Positions 7,559 to 17,154 of a stretch of 64,000 bases of DNA are shown here, piece by piece (position 1 is the stretch's first letter; every line of letters begins with the position of its first letter). The notes beneath the pieces were generated by a model that saw only the letters and a list, made by a program, of their open reading frames with translations, was not told the DNA's origin and did no database searches. Made by a program: the position numbers and the translations under genes. The DNA is from an uncultured Robinsoniella sp. GTDB taxonomy: Bacteria; Bacillota; Clostridia; Lachnospirales; Lachnospiraceae. The stretch covers positions 62,001 to 126,000 of the forward strand of contig UQGG01000009.1 in NCBI GenBank assembly GCA_900540475.1. The letters are read 5' to 3'.

Positions 7559-9052
7559 TTAACAACTGTACAATTCTATTAAACATACCCCATGAGGCGA
7601 AATATGAATTGTTTCTTCATAGATCTCCTGATTATGCTTTGAAAACCTGGCTTCCGGAAAGGACTTCTGTTTTAATATAGCTAATTCATCCTCGGTAAGA
7701 TTCTCATAGCAATTCATTTTCATCCAGGCATCATAAGCTGAACCATTATCCCGGTCAAAATGATAAGAATTTATCCGACAAATATCTCCAAGTCCTTCCA
7801 CCCGAACATGGTATGCTTTATCTTCCTCATCTGCAAATACCTTCTCGTAACGCTCCATATCTGAAATCAGTGTCCTGTCACCCAAAGCAAACTCTTTGCT
7901 GTAATGTATATAATTCCACATTAAGATTTGTATACAGTCATCCCCTTTTTTTGTGACAAAATATCCATTTCCCGCCCCAATACATCGATCTCCAAGCCTA
8001 TTCAAAAACCAGAATCCATGATATGCCGGTTTTTTTATGCCTTGTAAATTTAGCATGCCAAATCCACCATGAAACATCCGATTATCAATTTGCTCTTCTT
8101 CAAATACATCGGTAAAAGTCCAAAATCCCAGTGCCGTTACTAATCCCCTGCACATTAAATAATTTTGTATAATAAAAGGTGCCATAAATGCTGTATCATG
8201 TACCGCATCCCGTGGGCTATAAGAAGAATTCCATTCTGTCAAAATTAACTCTGTATCTGCATAATCACTTTGTGATAATAACTCCCTGGTAACCTTAAGG
8301 TCATTATATGTTGCATTTTCTTCTCTGTACTGCATAATCTGGTCATTGATATTGCCATTCGGATAAGGATGAAACGATATAAAATCAAGAGGCAGATTGT
8401 TCTGATGGCAAAATTGGATTAATTCCTCAACCCATGGCGGCTTCCCGTCAATAAACTGTGTTGTCCCGGGTCCTCCTATCTTTAACTCCTTGTCAATACT
8501 TTTCACAGCCAACGCTGTTACTCTGTACAATTTCCAATAATCCTCTTGTGTCCCAGCCCAAAATGCATGATAATTAGGTTCATTCCACACTTCAAAATAC
8601 CATTTTCTTATTTCGTCTATCCCATATCGGTCTTTAAAGTGTTTTACAGTATTGCTTATTAATTCATTCCACTCTTCATAACTAACCGGCGGCGTCACAT
8701 TTCCTTTCCACCAAAACATAGTTTTATCACCACTTGCCATACAAGGGGGCATAAATCCAAATTCAACTACCGGCCTGACCTGACAGGATAGTAAAAAATC
8801 AAATAACTGATCCAGGTACTGCCAGCTGAATTGTAATTTTCCCATGCTATCACGCCGGCATATTCCCATTTCATCTTCAAATAATCCATGAAATCTAATG
8901 TATTCAAATTGCATATCCTTTAACATATTTCTAAATTGTGCCTGCCAGTCTGCCCTGAGACCTTCAGCGGCTCTCCCGGCACAAATTAATTTTTTCCAAA
9001 GAGGTACTACTATGTCTCCTTCATCTCTCGTATTAATATGTATTCTCTCCAT
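7559..9052 (-). CDS. Glycoside hydrolase family 39 (beta-xylosidase-like)
   Basis: A 497-residue enzyme of clan GH-A. The acid/base motif WNEPN lies near residue 157 and the nucleophile motif LTEWNSS near residue 272, both in the GH39 arrangement; the loop FISFHPYP is also typical. There is no signal peptide, so it acts in the cytoplasm on imported oligosaccharides. GH39 members cleave beta-xylosides or alpha-L-iduronides, and the exact substrate is open. The start follows AGGAGG by six bases and overlaps the end of the URO-D-like gene by 20 bases. It is the last gene of the operon and is followed by a terminator. Confidence 0.88.
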   Translation of the reverse strand: MERIHINTRDEGDIVVPLWKKLICAGRAAEGLRADWQAQFRNMLKDMQFEYIRFHGLFEDEMGICRRDSMGKLQFSWQYLDQLFDFLLSCQVRPVVEFGFMPPCMASGDKTMFWWKGNVTPPVSYEEWNELISNTVKHFKDRYGIDEIRKWYFEVWNEPNYHAFWAGTQEDYWKLYRVTALAVKSIDKELKIGGPGTTQFIDGKPPWVEELIQFCHQNNLPLDFISFHPYPNGNINDQIMQYREENATYNDLKVTRELLSQSDYADTELILTEWNSSYSPRDAVHDTAFMAPFIIQNYLMCRGLVTALGFWTFTDVFEEEQIDNRMFHGGFGMLNLQGIKKPAYHGFWFLNRLGDRCIGAGNGYFVTKKGDDCIQILMWNYIHYSKEFALGDRTLISDMERYEKVFADEEDKAYHVRVEGLGDICRINSYHFDRDNGSAYDAWMKMNCYENLTEDELAILKQKSFPEARFSKHNQEIYEETIHISPHGVCLIELYSC

Positions 9053-10115
9053 TTGGCCTCCTGCTTTCTAATGCAGTGCTGCATTTCATAGTTCCATATT
9101 GAAGAGCTTCATCCATAACCGCTTCTATACTCTCAATGGGAGTATCTACCGTTAATCCATTTCCAAAAGTTAACATCAATTTCCCTTCTTGTTTCCAGAA
9201 CGTGTCTATTAAAAACCGGACTTCTTGTCTGCACTCCTCAGGAGTACCATAAGGTATCAGTCTCTGTACATCAAATCCAGCCAATACACAGATTTTATCG
9301 CCATATTTCTGTGCTATTCTTTTTTCATCCATTGTATATTTCTGAATCGGATGAATAACATCTACTCCCATCTCAATGAGATCAGGTAAAAAATTCTCAA
9401 TATTCCCACAAGTATGAAGCCAGAAATGCATCCCCAGGCTATGTACTTTATCTATCACTTTCTTATAATATGGTTGAAATATTTCCCGTAAAATATCTGT
9501 TGAAAAAAATGATCCTGTCTGCGTACCCAAGTCATCACTAACAAATATACCATCCAGATTACATTCATTCCTTCCTCTTTCTACCCATACACAATAGAAG
9601 TCAGTCAGCTTTTCTAAAATCCTGTGAACAGATTCCTGATCACATATTAAGTCCATCAGCAGTTCTGTCATTCCTCTGATCGACCATAGCCTTTCAAACA
9701 TAAAATGCCACCAATGACCTAATCGGTATCTTCCATCCTCGGGTGGATTTTCAGGAAATAATCCTTTATAAAATGGAGATGGAAAATTTGCAAGCATTTC
9801 ATCCAGCTGAGTTTCATAGTCGCTGATTACTACCCTTGCATCCTGTGCCACTCCTTCAAAATCTTTCTCATCCACATTGTTGACCCACCGATAACAAGGG
9901 TCATCTTCCGGTGCCTCCAGTACCTCAGGATAACGATACTTAATATATGAAATATCATAAGGATACCGTTTCTTTAACTGTTTCACCCTATTATTATCGT
10001 CACCCCAGATTCCATCGTATGTCCAGAACTGATAAATCATTGGTATCCTTCGTGCATTATCCTTGCCCTCAATTACATTTATCATTTCTTCTCTTGTCAG
10101 TGGTGAATAATCCAT
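9033..10115 (-). CDS. URO-D/MtaA-like protein in a glycan operon
   Basis: A 360-residue protein with the uroporphyrinogen decarboxylase-type barrel. Recognisable parts are FVSDDLGTQTGSFFSTD around the middle, LHTCGNIENFLPDLIEMGVD, and DVIHPIQ. In true corrinoid or coenzyme M methyltransferases of this fold a His/Cys set binds zinc. Here HTCGN supplies His and Cys, but full zinc-site conservation cannot be judged by eye. There are no haem genes nearby. It sits between the permeases and GH39 and overlaps the latter, so its role is most likely in sugar metabolism or in demethylating a methylated sugar or aglycone. The start follows AAGGAG. Confidence 0.75.
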   Translation of the reverse strand: MDYSPLTREEMINVIEGKDNARRIPMIYQFWTYDGIWGDDNNRVKQLKKRYPYDISYIKYRYPEVLEAPEDDPCYRWVNNVDEKDFEGVAQDARVVISDYETQLDEMLANFPSPFYKGLFPENPPEDGRYRLGHWWHFMFERLWSIRGMTELLMDLICDQESVHRILEKLTDFYCVWVERGRNECNLDGIFVSDDLGTQTGSFFSTDILREIFQPYYKKVIDKVHSLGMHFWLHTCGNIENFLPDLIEMGVDVIHPIQKYTMDEKRIAQKYGDKICVLAGFDVQRLIPYGTPEECRQEVRFLIDTFWKQEGKLMLTFGNGLTVDTPIESIEAVMDEALQYGTMKCSTALESRRPNGENTY

Positions 10116-10136
10116 TTTCTAACTCCTTTCGTTTTA

Positions 10137-10967
10137 TCATCCTTTAATGGCCCCTGAAACAATACCTTCCATAATGTGTTTCTGGAATATGGCGTAAAAA
10201 ATAATTACCGGAATTACGGTTAATATAAGTCCTGCCATTATATTGGACCATTCATTATTATATTTTCCAAAAAACATATTAGTAGATAAAACAAGTGTGT
10301 AATTTTTTTGTTTTGAAATTAAAACCAACGGCAGCAGGAAATCATTCCAAAGCCACAACACATTTAAGATAGTGATAGTCGCAGTTATTGGTTTCAGACA
10401 GGGAAATATGACCTGTGTAAATGTTCTGAACTGCCCGCATCCATCAATCATAGCAGCTTCATCCAAATCCCTTGGCACTCCTTTTACAAAACCATGGTAT
10501 AAGAAAATTGCCTGACTGCATCCAAACCCTATGTACGTCAGAATTAATCCAGTTTTTGTACCAGATAGTCCCATTGCGGTAATTTCCCTGGTAATTGAAA
10601 TCATTACTGCTGAAAAAGGCACTAACATAGAAAATATAAAAAATAAGTATAATGCATTAGATAATTTGGTCTTTGTCCTCGACAGTTTATAACCCGCCAA
10701 CGACGATACCGCAACAATTCCAAATACACCTGCACCTGTTACAACCAAGGTGTTCAAAAAACTTTTCACAAATTCAATTCTGATAAATGCATCTATATAA
10801 TTATCTAAAGTAAATTGTTGTGGCCAGGCAAGAACTGATTGATACATTTCGCCTTGGGTTTTAAACGAATTCAAAAATGCAACATAAATCGGAAATATAG
10901 TATAAACTGAGGCTATTATCATTAAGATCAGGCTGAAGATGTTCATACGCTTATTGCTTTTCTTCAC
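10137..10967 (-). CDS. Sugar ABC importer permease, MalG-like
   Basis: A 276-residue inner-membrane subunit with six predicted helices. It carries the ATPase-docking loop EAAMIDGCGQFRTFTQVIFP near residue 180, the EAA-x-x-x-G-type motif of carbohydrate-uptake (CUT1) permeases. It pairs with the gene just upstream and the binding lipoprotein at 11932-13275. The start is GTG at 10967, with GGAGG upstream; it shares one base with the stop of the preceding gene (TAGTG), so the two are coupled. No ATPase gene is present in the operon. Confidence 0.9.
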   Translation of the reverse strand: MKKSNKRMNIFSLILMIIASVYTIFPIYVAFLNSFKTQGEMYQSVLAWPQQFTLDNYIDAFIRIEFVKSFLNTLVVTGAGVFGIVAVSSLAGYKLSRTKTKLSNALYLFFIFSMLVPFSAVMISITREITAMGLSGTKTGLILTYIGFGCSQAIFLYHGFVKGVPRDLDEAAMIDGCGQFRTFTQVIFPCLKPITATITILNVLWLWNDFLLPLVLISKQKNYTLVLSTNMFFGKYNNEWSNIMAGLILTVIPVIIFYAIFQKHIMEGIVSGAIKG

Positions 10968-11842
10968 TATGCCTCCACCTCCTTACGCTTCATCATAATA
11001 ACCTGTGTTCCTGCAATAACAAGCATAACAAGTACAAGAATAATTGCTTTTGCATTTGCATAAGCATATCTCAGCTTATCAGAAAATGCTTCATTATAGA
11101 TGTTCAAAGCCATTGTTTCCGTTGCTCTGCCAGGTCCTCCATTAGTCAGTGCGTAGGATATGTCAAAAGCCTTAAATCCCCAATTAAGTGTAATGAATAT
11201 GCAAATTGTCATGGATGGAATAATGAGCGGCAGTATAACACTCTTAAACACCTGCCACCCACTGGCTCCATCTATTCTGGCAGCTTCCTTCAACTCATTT
11301 GGAACACTTTGGATACCTGCTGTATAAATCAGCATAATATAACCTACCCAGGCCCATGCAGATACGATCATAATAGCCCAAAAAGAGTTGTTCGGATCTC
11401 CCAGCCAGGAAATATTAAGAAATCCAATTTCATATTTCTCTGCAAATTCTGGTATGACTTTTGAAAAGATAAATGCCCACACAAATGAACTGATTATTAA
11501 ACTTATCATATTCGGCATAAACATTACGGTACGAAAAAAACCTTTGCTTCTTTTTCTGTTTTCCACTAGCATTGCTAATGCAATTGCTAATACATTCAAT
11601 ATCAAAACTACCGCAACCGTATATTTAAAAGTAAATCCTATACTTTCCAAAAAGTATTGATCCTTAAATATCTTTATATAGTTTTCCAGTCCAATGAAAT
11701 TTGGATTATCCCCCAAACCATTCCAGTCGGTAAAACTGTAATACAAACCTCCTAAAATAGGACCTACCATAAAAATACAATAGAAAACTAACGCCGGTAA
11801 AACAAATATCATCAAATTGCGGTTCAAATGTTTTCCTCTCAT
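10967..11842 (-). CDS. Sugar ABC importer permease, MalF-like
   Basis: About 291 residues and six membrane helices, with the docking loop KEAARIDGASGWQVFKSVIL near residue 195 and the YALTNGGPGRATETM segment typical of CUT1 MalF/UgpA-type permeases. The frame opens at 11875, but AGAGAGG lies eight bases before the ATG at 11842, and the hydrophobic segment then starts at the normal distance. It forms the channel with the MalG-like protein encoded directly downstream. Confidence 0.9.
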   Translation of the reverse strand: MRGKHLNRNLMIFVLPALVFYCIFMVGPILGGLYYSFTDWNGLGDNPNFIGLENYIKIFKDQYFLESIGFTFKYTVAVVLILNVLAIALAMLVENRKRSKGFFRTVMFMPNMISLIISSFVWAFIFSKVIPEFAEKYEIGFLNISWLGDPNNSFWAIMIVSAWAWVGYIMLIYTAGIQSVPNELKEAARIDGASGWQVFKSVILPLIIPSMTICIFITLNWGFKAFDISYALTNGGPGRATETMALNIYNEAFSDKLRYAYANAKAIILVLVMLVIAGTQVIMMKRKEVEA

Positions 11843-11931
11843 GAAATACCTCTCTTCTGGACATTTTATTGTCATGAAACCCCTGAATGATCTATCACTA
11901 GCTGCATGTGCCTGTTAACATAAAAATGCCA

Positions 11932-13275
11932 CTAATTAGCTGACAGAGAGTCTTTCCACAATTTATCCGCTTTTTCTACAAAACTTTCCTTCGTTTCTGC
12001 TCCTGAATAATAAGCCTGGAGTACCTTCTGTATGTCCTCACTACAGGAATTAGGCCAATTCTGATCATCCGGATAGAAATGTCCCATATCTACCCAATCA
12101 AGTGCATCCTGCACCCAGGGAAATACATTCATTGATTTCTGTTGTGCATCAGTCACAGGATTAAACATGCAGCTTTCATAAAATTCCCCTGATTCCTGAT
12201 CATCCAGCATGTAATTCAGTAATGCGGTTGCCACTTCTTTATTCTGACTTCCTGAATTGACGCACAGTGTGGTTGATGCACTTACATTAATCATCGTCGC
12301 ATCCGGATTATCATTAACCGGTAATGCAGCTACACCCATGTTTATATCTTTGTTTACCTCCATGATCGAATCCGCATACCATGGACCGGTTACCAGCATC
12401 GCCCCTTTACCCAGTGCAAAGTCTGCGCAGGCATCACCACTACTCTTATCTAACGCTTTGTCGGTTCCATATTTTTCTATCATATCCAGAACATTGAAAA
12501 AATCTGTAACCTCTGAAAATGAACCTTCTCCTTTATTCATTCTTTCATACCAGTCTTTATTATCCGTTCTGGTAATACCCTGAATCCCCAGAAATGACGG
12601 CCAGAATAAAAATGCAATCTCCTTATAAGCCTGGACAAAAGGCTTATTTCCTTTATCCTCCAATTTCTTACATACCTCTTCCATCTCTGCCATCGTCATT
12701 GGCATCTGGTCAGCTGTTTTAATTCCAATTTCAGCAAACATATCCTTGTTATAAAGATATCCCCACATCAGACTTTCCAGTAATACTCCCTGTGGATGTC
12801 CATCTATCGTCACCGCATCTTTTGCAGAATCAACCATTTTATCTACAAAGGGCTGTCCATCCATTGGTTCAATATAGCCTGCCTGAACATAGGCTGGCAA
12901 TTCTGTAATCGCATGAACTGCCATAATATCTACGGAATCCTTTGATGCCAGCCTCGTCTTTAAAACAGTAGCGGCATTTTGACCAGGCATTTCCAATTCA
13001 TAAGTGACTTTTACGCCATTTTCTTTTTCATACTTTTCACAAAACTTATCAAAGTATCCTTCAAACTGATCTTTAAATCTTGGAATTCCAATAAACATCT
13101 TCAGATGAACTTCATCACCGCTTTTAACTGCTGTTTCCTTTACCCCTTCACTGTCATCTAATTTCTTACTTGCAGCATTTTTATCACCTTGATTTGTTGT
13201 GGAGCACCCTCCCGTAAATGCAGCGCCGACCACCATAGAAACCGCCAATAGCATTGATATTAATTTCTTTTTCAA
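11932..13275 (-). CDS. Sugar-binding lipoprotein of the GH39 locus
   Basis: A family 1 extracellular solute-binding protein of about 447 residues. It begins with a lipoprotein signal (KKKLISMLLAVSMVVGAAF) and a lipobox ending TGGC, so it is tethered to the outer face of the membrane by the cysteine. It delivers an oligosaccharide to the two permeases downstream. The frame is open to a TTG at 13296, but AGAGGG stands eight bases before the TTG at 13275, which gives a normal signal peptide. It is the first gene of the importer operon and directly follows the response regulator gene on the same strand. A TATAAT without a good -35 lies at 13323-13328, as expected for an activated promoter. Confidence 0.88.
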   Translation of the reverse strand: MKKKLISMLLAVSMVVGAAFTGGCSTTNQGDKNAASKKLDDSEGVKETAVKSGDEVHLKMFIGIPRFKDQFEGYFDKFCEKYEKENGVKVTYELEMPGQNAATVLKTRLASKDSVDIMAVHAITELPAYVQAGYIEPMDGQPFVDKMVDSAKDAVTIDGHPQGVLLESLMWGYLYNKDMFAEIGIKTADQMPMTMAEMEEVCKKLEDKGNKPFVQAYKEIAFLFWPSFLGIQGITRTDNKDWYERMNKGEGSFSEVTDFFNVLDMIEKYGTDKALDKSSGDACADFALGKGAMLVTGPWYADSIMEVNKDINMGVAALPVNDNPDATMINVSASTTLCVNSGSQNKEVATALLNYMLDDQESGEFYESCMFNPVTDAQQKSMNVFPWVQDALDWVDMGHFYPDDQNWPNSCSEDIQKVLQAYYSGAETKESFVEKADKLWKDSLSAN

Positions 13276-13378
13276 AAAAATCCCTCTCTTTCTCAATTGT
13301 TTATTCCTTAACTGGTAAGTACATTATAAACAATTTTAAAAGAGAAGGACATGGACAATTCTATGCACCTCTGTTGGA

Positions 13379-14464
13379 TTATTTTAAGCATTCACGGAAT
13401 CTGGCAGGAGATACTCCCGTAAACTTTTTGAATACACGGCTAAAATAACCTACATCTTCGTACCCCACATTAAGCGCTATGTCTTTGACTGATCTTGCTC
13501 CATATTCAAGCTGTTTCATGGCATTTGTCATCTTACGTTCTATTATATAATTACTTATTGTTGTACCATACTGATTACGAAAAGCCGTACTCAGGTATTC
13601 TTTGCTAATAAAAAATCTTGCAGCGATTTCATCCACACGCAGATTTTCACGATAATGGTTATCTACATATTTTTTAATAGCCTGAATCGTTCCTTCTCCC
13701 TGCCTTAAATCTATCTGCATATCAAAATATGCTGCATAAATTTCTTTTAAGAACTTAAAATAGTGTACAGTTACATCTGAACCGCTCATTAAATTTATAT
13801 CAGGGTTGGGATATTCCAGATCCGGAACAACTGCTTTCTGATTAATACAATAGTACAATAGTTTTTCATACCATACCTTACATGCAAGTTTGGCGGCTCC
13901 CTTTCCGTCTGTTTTCTCCGATATTTTCATCTGTAAACCCTCCAGCAATTCAAAAATAAAATCTTTTTGCAGATTTTCCAATGCACTATCCACATAACGT
14001 GATTGATTTATGATCTCCTGATAAACCTCAATGTCTATATCGTGCAGCTGATCTATTTCATCCGGAACATAATGCTCTGCATTTTCTTTATTTATGGCTC
14101 TAACACATTTTTGAACAGCCTCCAGCAATTCATTTTCATCTATTGGCTTTAAAATATAATCAATCGCTCCATTCTTAACTGCTGCCCTGGTATACTCATA
14201 GTCAAAATATCCACTGATCACGATGATCTTAACCTCCGGATAACGATCTGCCATATACTTTGTAAAAGATATTCCATCTAAAACCGGCATATTCATATCT
14301 GTGATTACAAGTTGTGGCTTATCTTCCATTTCAAAAAACTCCAGTGCCTCAGCCCCATCTTCAGCCTCACCAAGCAATTCCAAACCAATCTCATCAAGAT
14401 CTAAAAACGCTTTTATAATTCTTCTGGTTGCGGATTCATCATCCACAATTAACATCCTGATCAT
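13379..14464 (-). CDS. YesN-type response regulator, AraC output
   Basis: A 361-residue two-component regulator. The receiver domain fills residues 1-120, with acidic pocket VDDE, phosphorylation site at TDMNMPVLDG and the conserved lysine in ILKP. A linker follows, then a C-terminal AraC-type pair of helix-turn-helix motifs (about residues 265-360) ending VGYEDVGYFSRVFKKFTGVS. Its partner is the YesM-type kinase gene 41 bases upstream. It very likely activates the binding-protein and permease operon next to it in response to an extracellular sugar. Confidence 0.92.
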   Translation of the reverse strand: MIRMLIVDDESATRRIIKAFLDLDEIGLELLGEAEDGAEALEFFEMEDKPQLVITDMNMPVLDGISFTKYMADRYPEVKIIVISGYFDYEYTRAAVKNGAIDYILKPIDENELLEAVQKCVRAINKENAEHYVPDEIDQLHDIDIEVYQEIINQSRYVDSALENLQKDFIFELLEGLQMKISEKTDGKGAAKLACKVWYEKLLYYCINQKAVVPDLEYPNPDINLMSGSDVTVHYFKFLKEIYAAYFDMQIDLRQGEGTIQAIKKYVDNHYRENLRVDEIAARFFISKEYLSTAFRNQYGTTISNYIIERKMTNAMKQLEYGARSVKDIALNVGYEDVGYFSRVFKKFTGVSPARFRECLK

Positions 14465-14505
14465 TCTATCCCCTCTTTCAATTAATACTTATGTCTTCAC
14501 ATAAC

Positions 14506-16263
14506 TTACAACGGCAGTTTTATTATAACCGATGTCTCTTCTCCCTCACAACTATCCACAGACAAACCATAACCTTCTCCGTAAAGCAACCGTATTCTGG
14601 CATTGACATTTTGTATTCCTATACTTCCCGAATAATCATATGTTTCACCATCACCACTAAAGCAAAGCGTTTTCCGAAGTTGAACAAGCTGTTCATTATC
14701 CATACCACAGCCATTATCTTTAATCATAATTTCATAACTTCTTTCAAATTGAACAACCGCAATCTGAATCTCCCAAATATCTTTTTTCTTCGAAAATCCA
14801 TGAACGAAGCAATTTTCTAATATCGGCTGTAAAGTCATCTTGGGAATAAGACAGGTCTCACTTCGTTTGTCAATTGCCTGGCGAACTTTTATCTTATCCG
14901 GAAAGCGTTCCTGTTGAAGCAATATATAATCCTGTAAATAAGCCAATTCGTCTTTCATCGTTACTACATCATCTTTGTATTTAATACAGTAATAAAACAT
15001 ATTAGAAAAACTTTTCAGCAGCTTATAGATTGCAGGCACCTTATTTTCGATGGCTTTCGTTCCAATCATCTGAAGGGTATTGTTCACAAAATGGGGATTT
15101 ATCTGAAACTGTAACGCTTTTAGCTGTGCCATCTTTTTTTGAAGTTTGGCCTTATAGTGATTTTCCAGCAGATCATTATATTGAATCACCATATTATTAT
15201 AACTGCGTTCCAATATTCCAACTTCATCCTCACATTTTGAAACTTCTATCGTAGTCAAATGATTAGGATCTGCCTTTTGGAGAGTTGCCGCTAAATGATT
15301 GATTGGATTTACCATTCTTCTAATTAAAAACAACAATATAGCCAAGCCAATCAAAAGGAACATAACCACCATTGTAGTCCCGACCAGATATGGAACCAGT
15401 GCAGACTTATCTACCGTTCCCTGCAAAATTACGTTAACTACATAAAAATCAGTATTTGAGCATTTTTGATAAAATATATAATCCCCATTATTTTTTATAA
15501 ATTCCTTGTTTGGATTTAATATAACAGATTGTAAAATTTCATTCTTACGGGCCTCATCTGGAGCAGCATCGTGTCCGGCTGAACATATCACTCTGCCGTT
15601 AGCATCAATTATGTAACTGTACCCCTCCTGTTGGTTCAGTGTTTTTAAACTATCTTCCAACAACTTAATTTTGATACGTACACCTATTGCACCCTGGCAT
15701 TTAGCGTTCTCGAATTGATACAATGGTCTCAAATATAAAAGACATTCATTCTTAAATCCGCCCTGGTTATCCTGAAAAAACTGTATGTGATATCCATTCC
15801 TGTCTTTTACCTCCTGATACCAATCTCTGTCCTTCACTTTCTCATAATTCATATTTTCTCCAAACTGGCTATAGGCGCTGTAGACTACCTCCTTCTTGTC
15901 ATTGATAGCATAAGCATTGCTTAACATTTGATTACTATAGCAAAAATAATCTAACTGATTGCTTATATTCACACTGTCTGTTAGATTTACCGTCTTTTTA
16001 TTAAAGAAATCATAGATATCCGATTTCACATAAAAAGCAATCACACTTTGATCAATTCCTGCAAATTCACCCTGGAGTGAATTCACAGTCCAATCAAGCT
16101 GACGCTTATTATTCATTTCAATTTCTGACTCAATCAGGTTATGATATAGTTGATAAGATATACCCAATGTAATAAACAGTGGTGTCAAAACACAGATAAT
16201 AATTACAATCATTAATTTTAACTGAAAACTATTTTTAATCTTTTGTAAAATCTTTTTTCTCAA
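14506..16263 (-). CDS. YesM-type sensor histidine kinase
   Basis: A 585-residue membrane kinase. One helix near residues 17-37, an extracellular Cache-like sensor of about 240 residues, a second helix near 290-310, then HAMP, the phosphoacceptor region INPHFVNNTLQMI and an ATP-binding domain with KDNGCGMD and GIQNVNARI. Most relatives read PHFLYNTL; here it is PHFVNNTL, with the histidine kept. The start is TTG at 16263, preceded by GGGGAGGG. It phosphorylates the response regulator encoded directly downstream. The cluster suggests it senses the substrate of the GH39 importer. Confidence 0.9.
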   Translation of the reverse strand: MRKKILQKIKNSFQLKLMIVIIICVLTPLFITLGISYQLYHNLIESEIEMNNKRQLDWTVNSLQGEFAGIDQSVIAFYVKSDIYDFFNKKTVNLTDSVNISNQLDYFCYSNQMLSNAYAINDKKEVVYSAYSQFGENMNYEKVKDRDWYQEVKDRNGYHIQFFQDNQGGFKNECLLYLRPLYQFENAKCQGAIGVRIKIKLLEDSLKTLNQQEGYSYIIDANGRVICSAGHDAAPDEARKNEILQSVILNPNKEFIKNNGDYIFYQKCSNTDFYVVNVILQGTVDKSALVPYLVGTTMVVMFLLIGLAILLFLIRRMVNPINHLAATLQKADPNHLTTIEVSKCEDEVGILERSYNNMVIQYNDLLENHYKAKLQKKMAQLKALQFQINPHFVNNTLQMIGTKAIENKVPAIYKLLKSFSNMFYYCIKYKDDVVTMKDELAYLQDYILLQQERFPDKIKVRQAIDKRSETCLIPKMTLQPILENCFVHGFSKKKDIWEIQIAVVQFERSYEIMIKDNGCGMDNEQLVQLRKTLCFSGDGETYDYSGSIGIQNVNARIRLLYGEGYGLSVDSCEGEETSVIIKLPL

Positions 16264-16396
16264 TTTTCCCTCCCCGGCGGTAACACTTCTTTTTTATATT
16301 ATCGCATACATAGAATAAAAAGTGCAACACCATTTAACCGTTCAATTCACTACATAGTTCCGGGAATTCGACAAATAGATAAAAGTTAAGATTCAA

Positions 16397-16422
16397 AAGT
16401 GTGACACACAGATGTCACACTT
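16397..16422. promoter_or_regulatory. Perfect 10-bp-arm inverted repeat before the GyrI-domain gene
   Basis: AAGTGTGACA at 16397-16406 is repeated exactly in inverted form at 16413-16422, with a six-base gap. A TATGAT lies at 16430-16435 without a good -35 partner. The geometry is that of a dimeric regulator's operator, and the WYL regulator encoded two genes on is the nearest candidate. Confidence 0.5.
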
Positions 16423-16458
16423 ATGATGGTATGATGATAGAAAAAAGGAGGAATCATC

Positions 16459-17091
16459 ATGAACTACGAATGGAAAAAACAAGAAAAAGAAATATATCTG
16501 CCCAAAACACAAGCTGTACTGGTCACTGTCCCCAGGCAGAAATTTATAGCCCTAAAAGGTAAGGGAGATCCCAACAGCCATGAGTTCAGCGAAAAAATCA
16601 GTGCACTATTCCCTGCCGCATACAGCATAAAATCCCAATATAAAAAATATTGCAAGTCCAAGACCCTGGAGAATATATATGATAATTATGCCGTTAACCC
16701 CCTGGAGGCAGTTTGGGATATGACAGAATTTGGAAAACAGTCTGGCAGATTAATAAAAAGTGAGCTGATCTACGAAATGATGATCGCCATACCGGATTTT
16801 GTTTCGGATGAAATAATTGAAGAAGGAATTGCAAGTGTTAAGAAGAAGAAACAGAACCCTCTCTTAAATGAACTATCATTGATTACCACAGAAGAGCATT
16901 TATCCGTACAAATTCTCCATACTGGATCCTATGATAATGAACCAGACAGTTTTAAACGGATGGACGATTTTTGCCTGGATCATAATCTCAGACGAATCCA
17001 CGATACGCACAAAGAAATATATATCGTAGTTAAAACAGTTATTCAGGCTAACCGAAAGACCGTTCTGCGCTACGATGTATGTTCAAAATAA
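16459..17091 (+). CDS. GyrI-like small-molecule-binding domain protein
   Basis: A 210-residue stand-alone protein of the GyrI-like/SOUL type, related to the effector-binding part of BmrR. Recognisable segments are VPRQKFIALKGKGDPNS near the start, a central WDMTEFG region, and LHTGSYDNEPDSFKRMDDFC with the following helix. Such proteins bind amphipathic compounds; some hydrolyse or sequester them. There is no DNA-binding domain in this one. AAAGGAGG lies upstream of the ATG. A WYL regulator follows 63 bases later on the same strand and the palindrome at 16397-16422 precedes it, so the pair probably form one regulated unit. Confidence 0.8.
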   Translation: MNYEWKKQEKEIYLPKTQAVLVTVPRQKFIALKGKGDPNSHEFSEKISALFPAAYSIKSQYKKYCKSKTLENIYDNYAVNPLEAVWDMTEFGKQSGRLIKSELIYEMMIAIPDFVSDEIIEEGIASVKKKKQNPLLNELSLITTEEHLSVQILHTGSYDNEPDSFKRMDDFCLDHNLRRIHDTHKEIYIVVKTVIQANRKTVLRYDVCSK

Positions 17092-17154
17092 ATCTGTTCC
17101 TCCCGTTGCATTTATGTTAATATAAGAACATTAATCATAGGAAAGGGGATTGCC

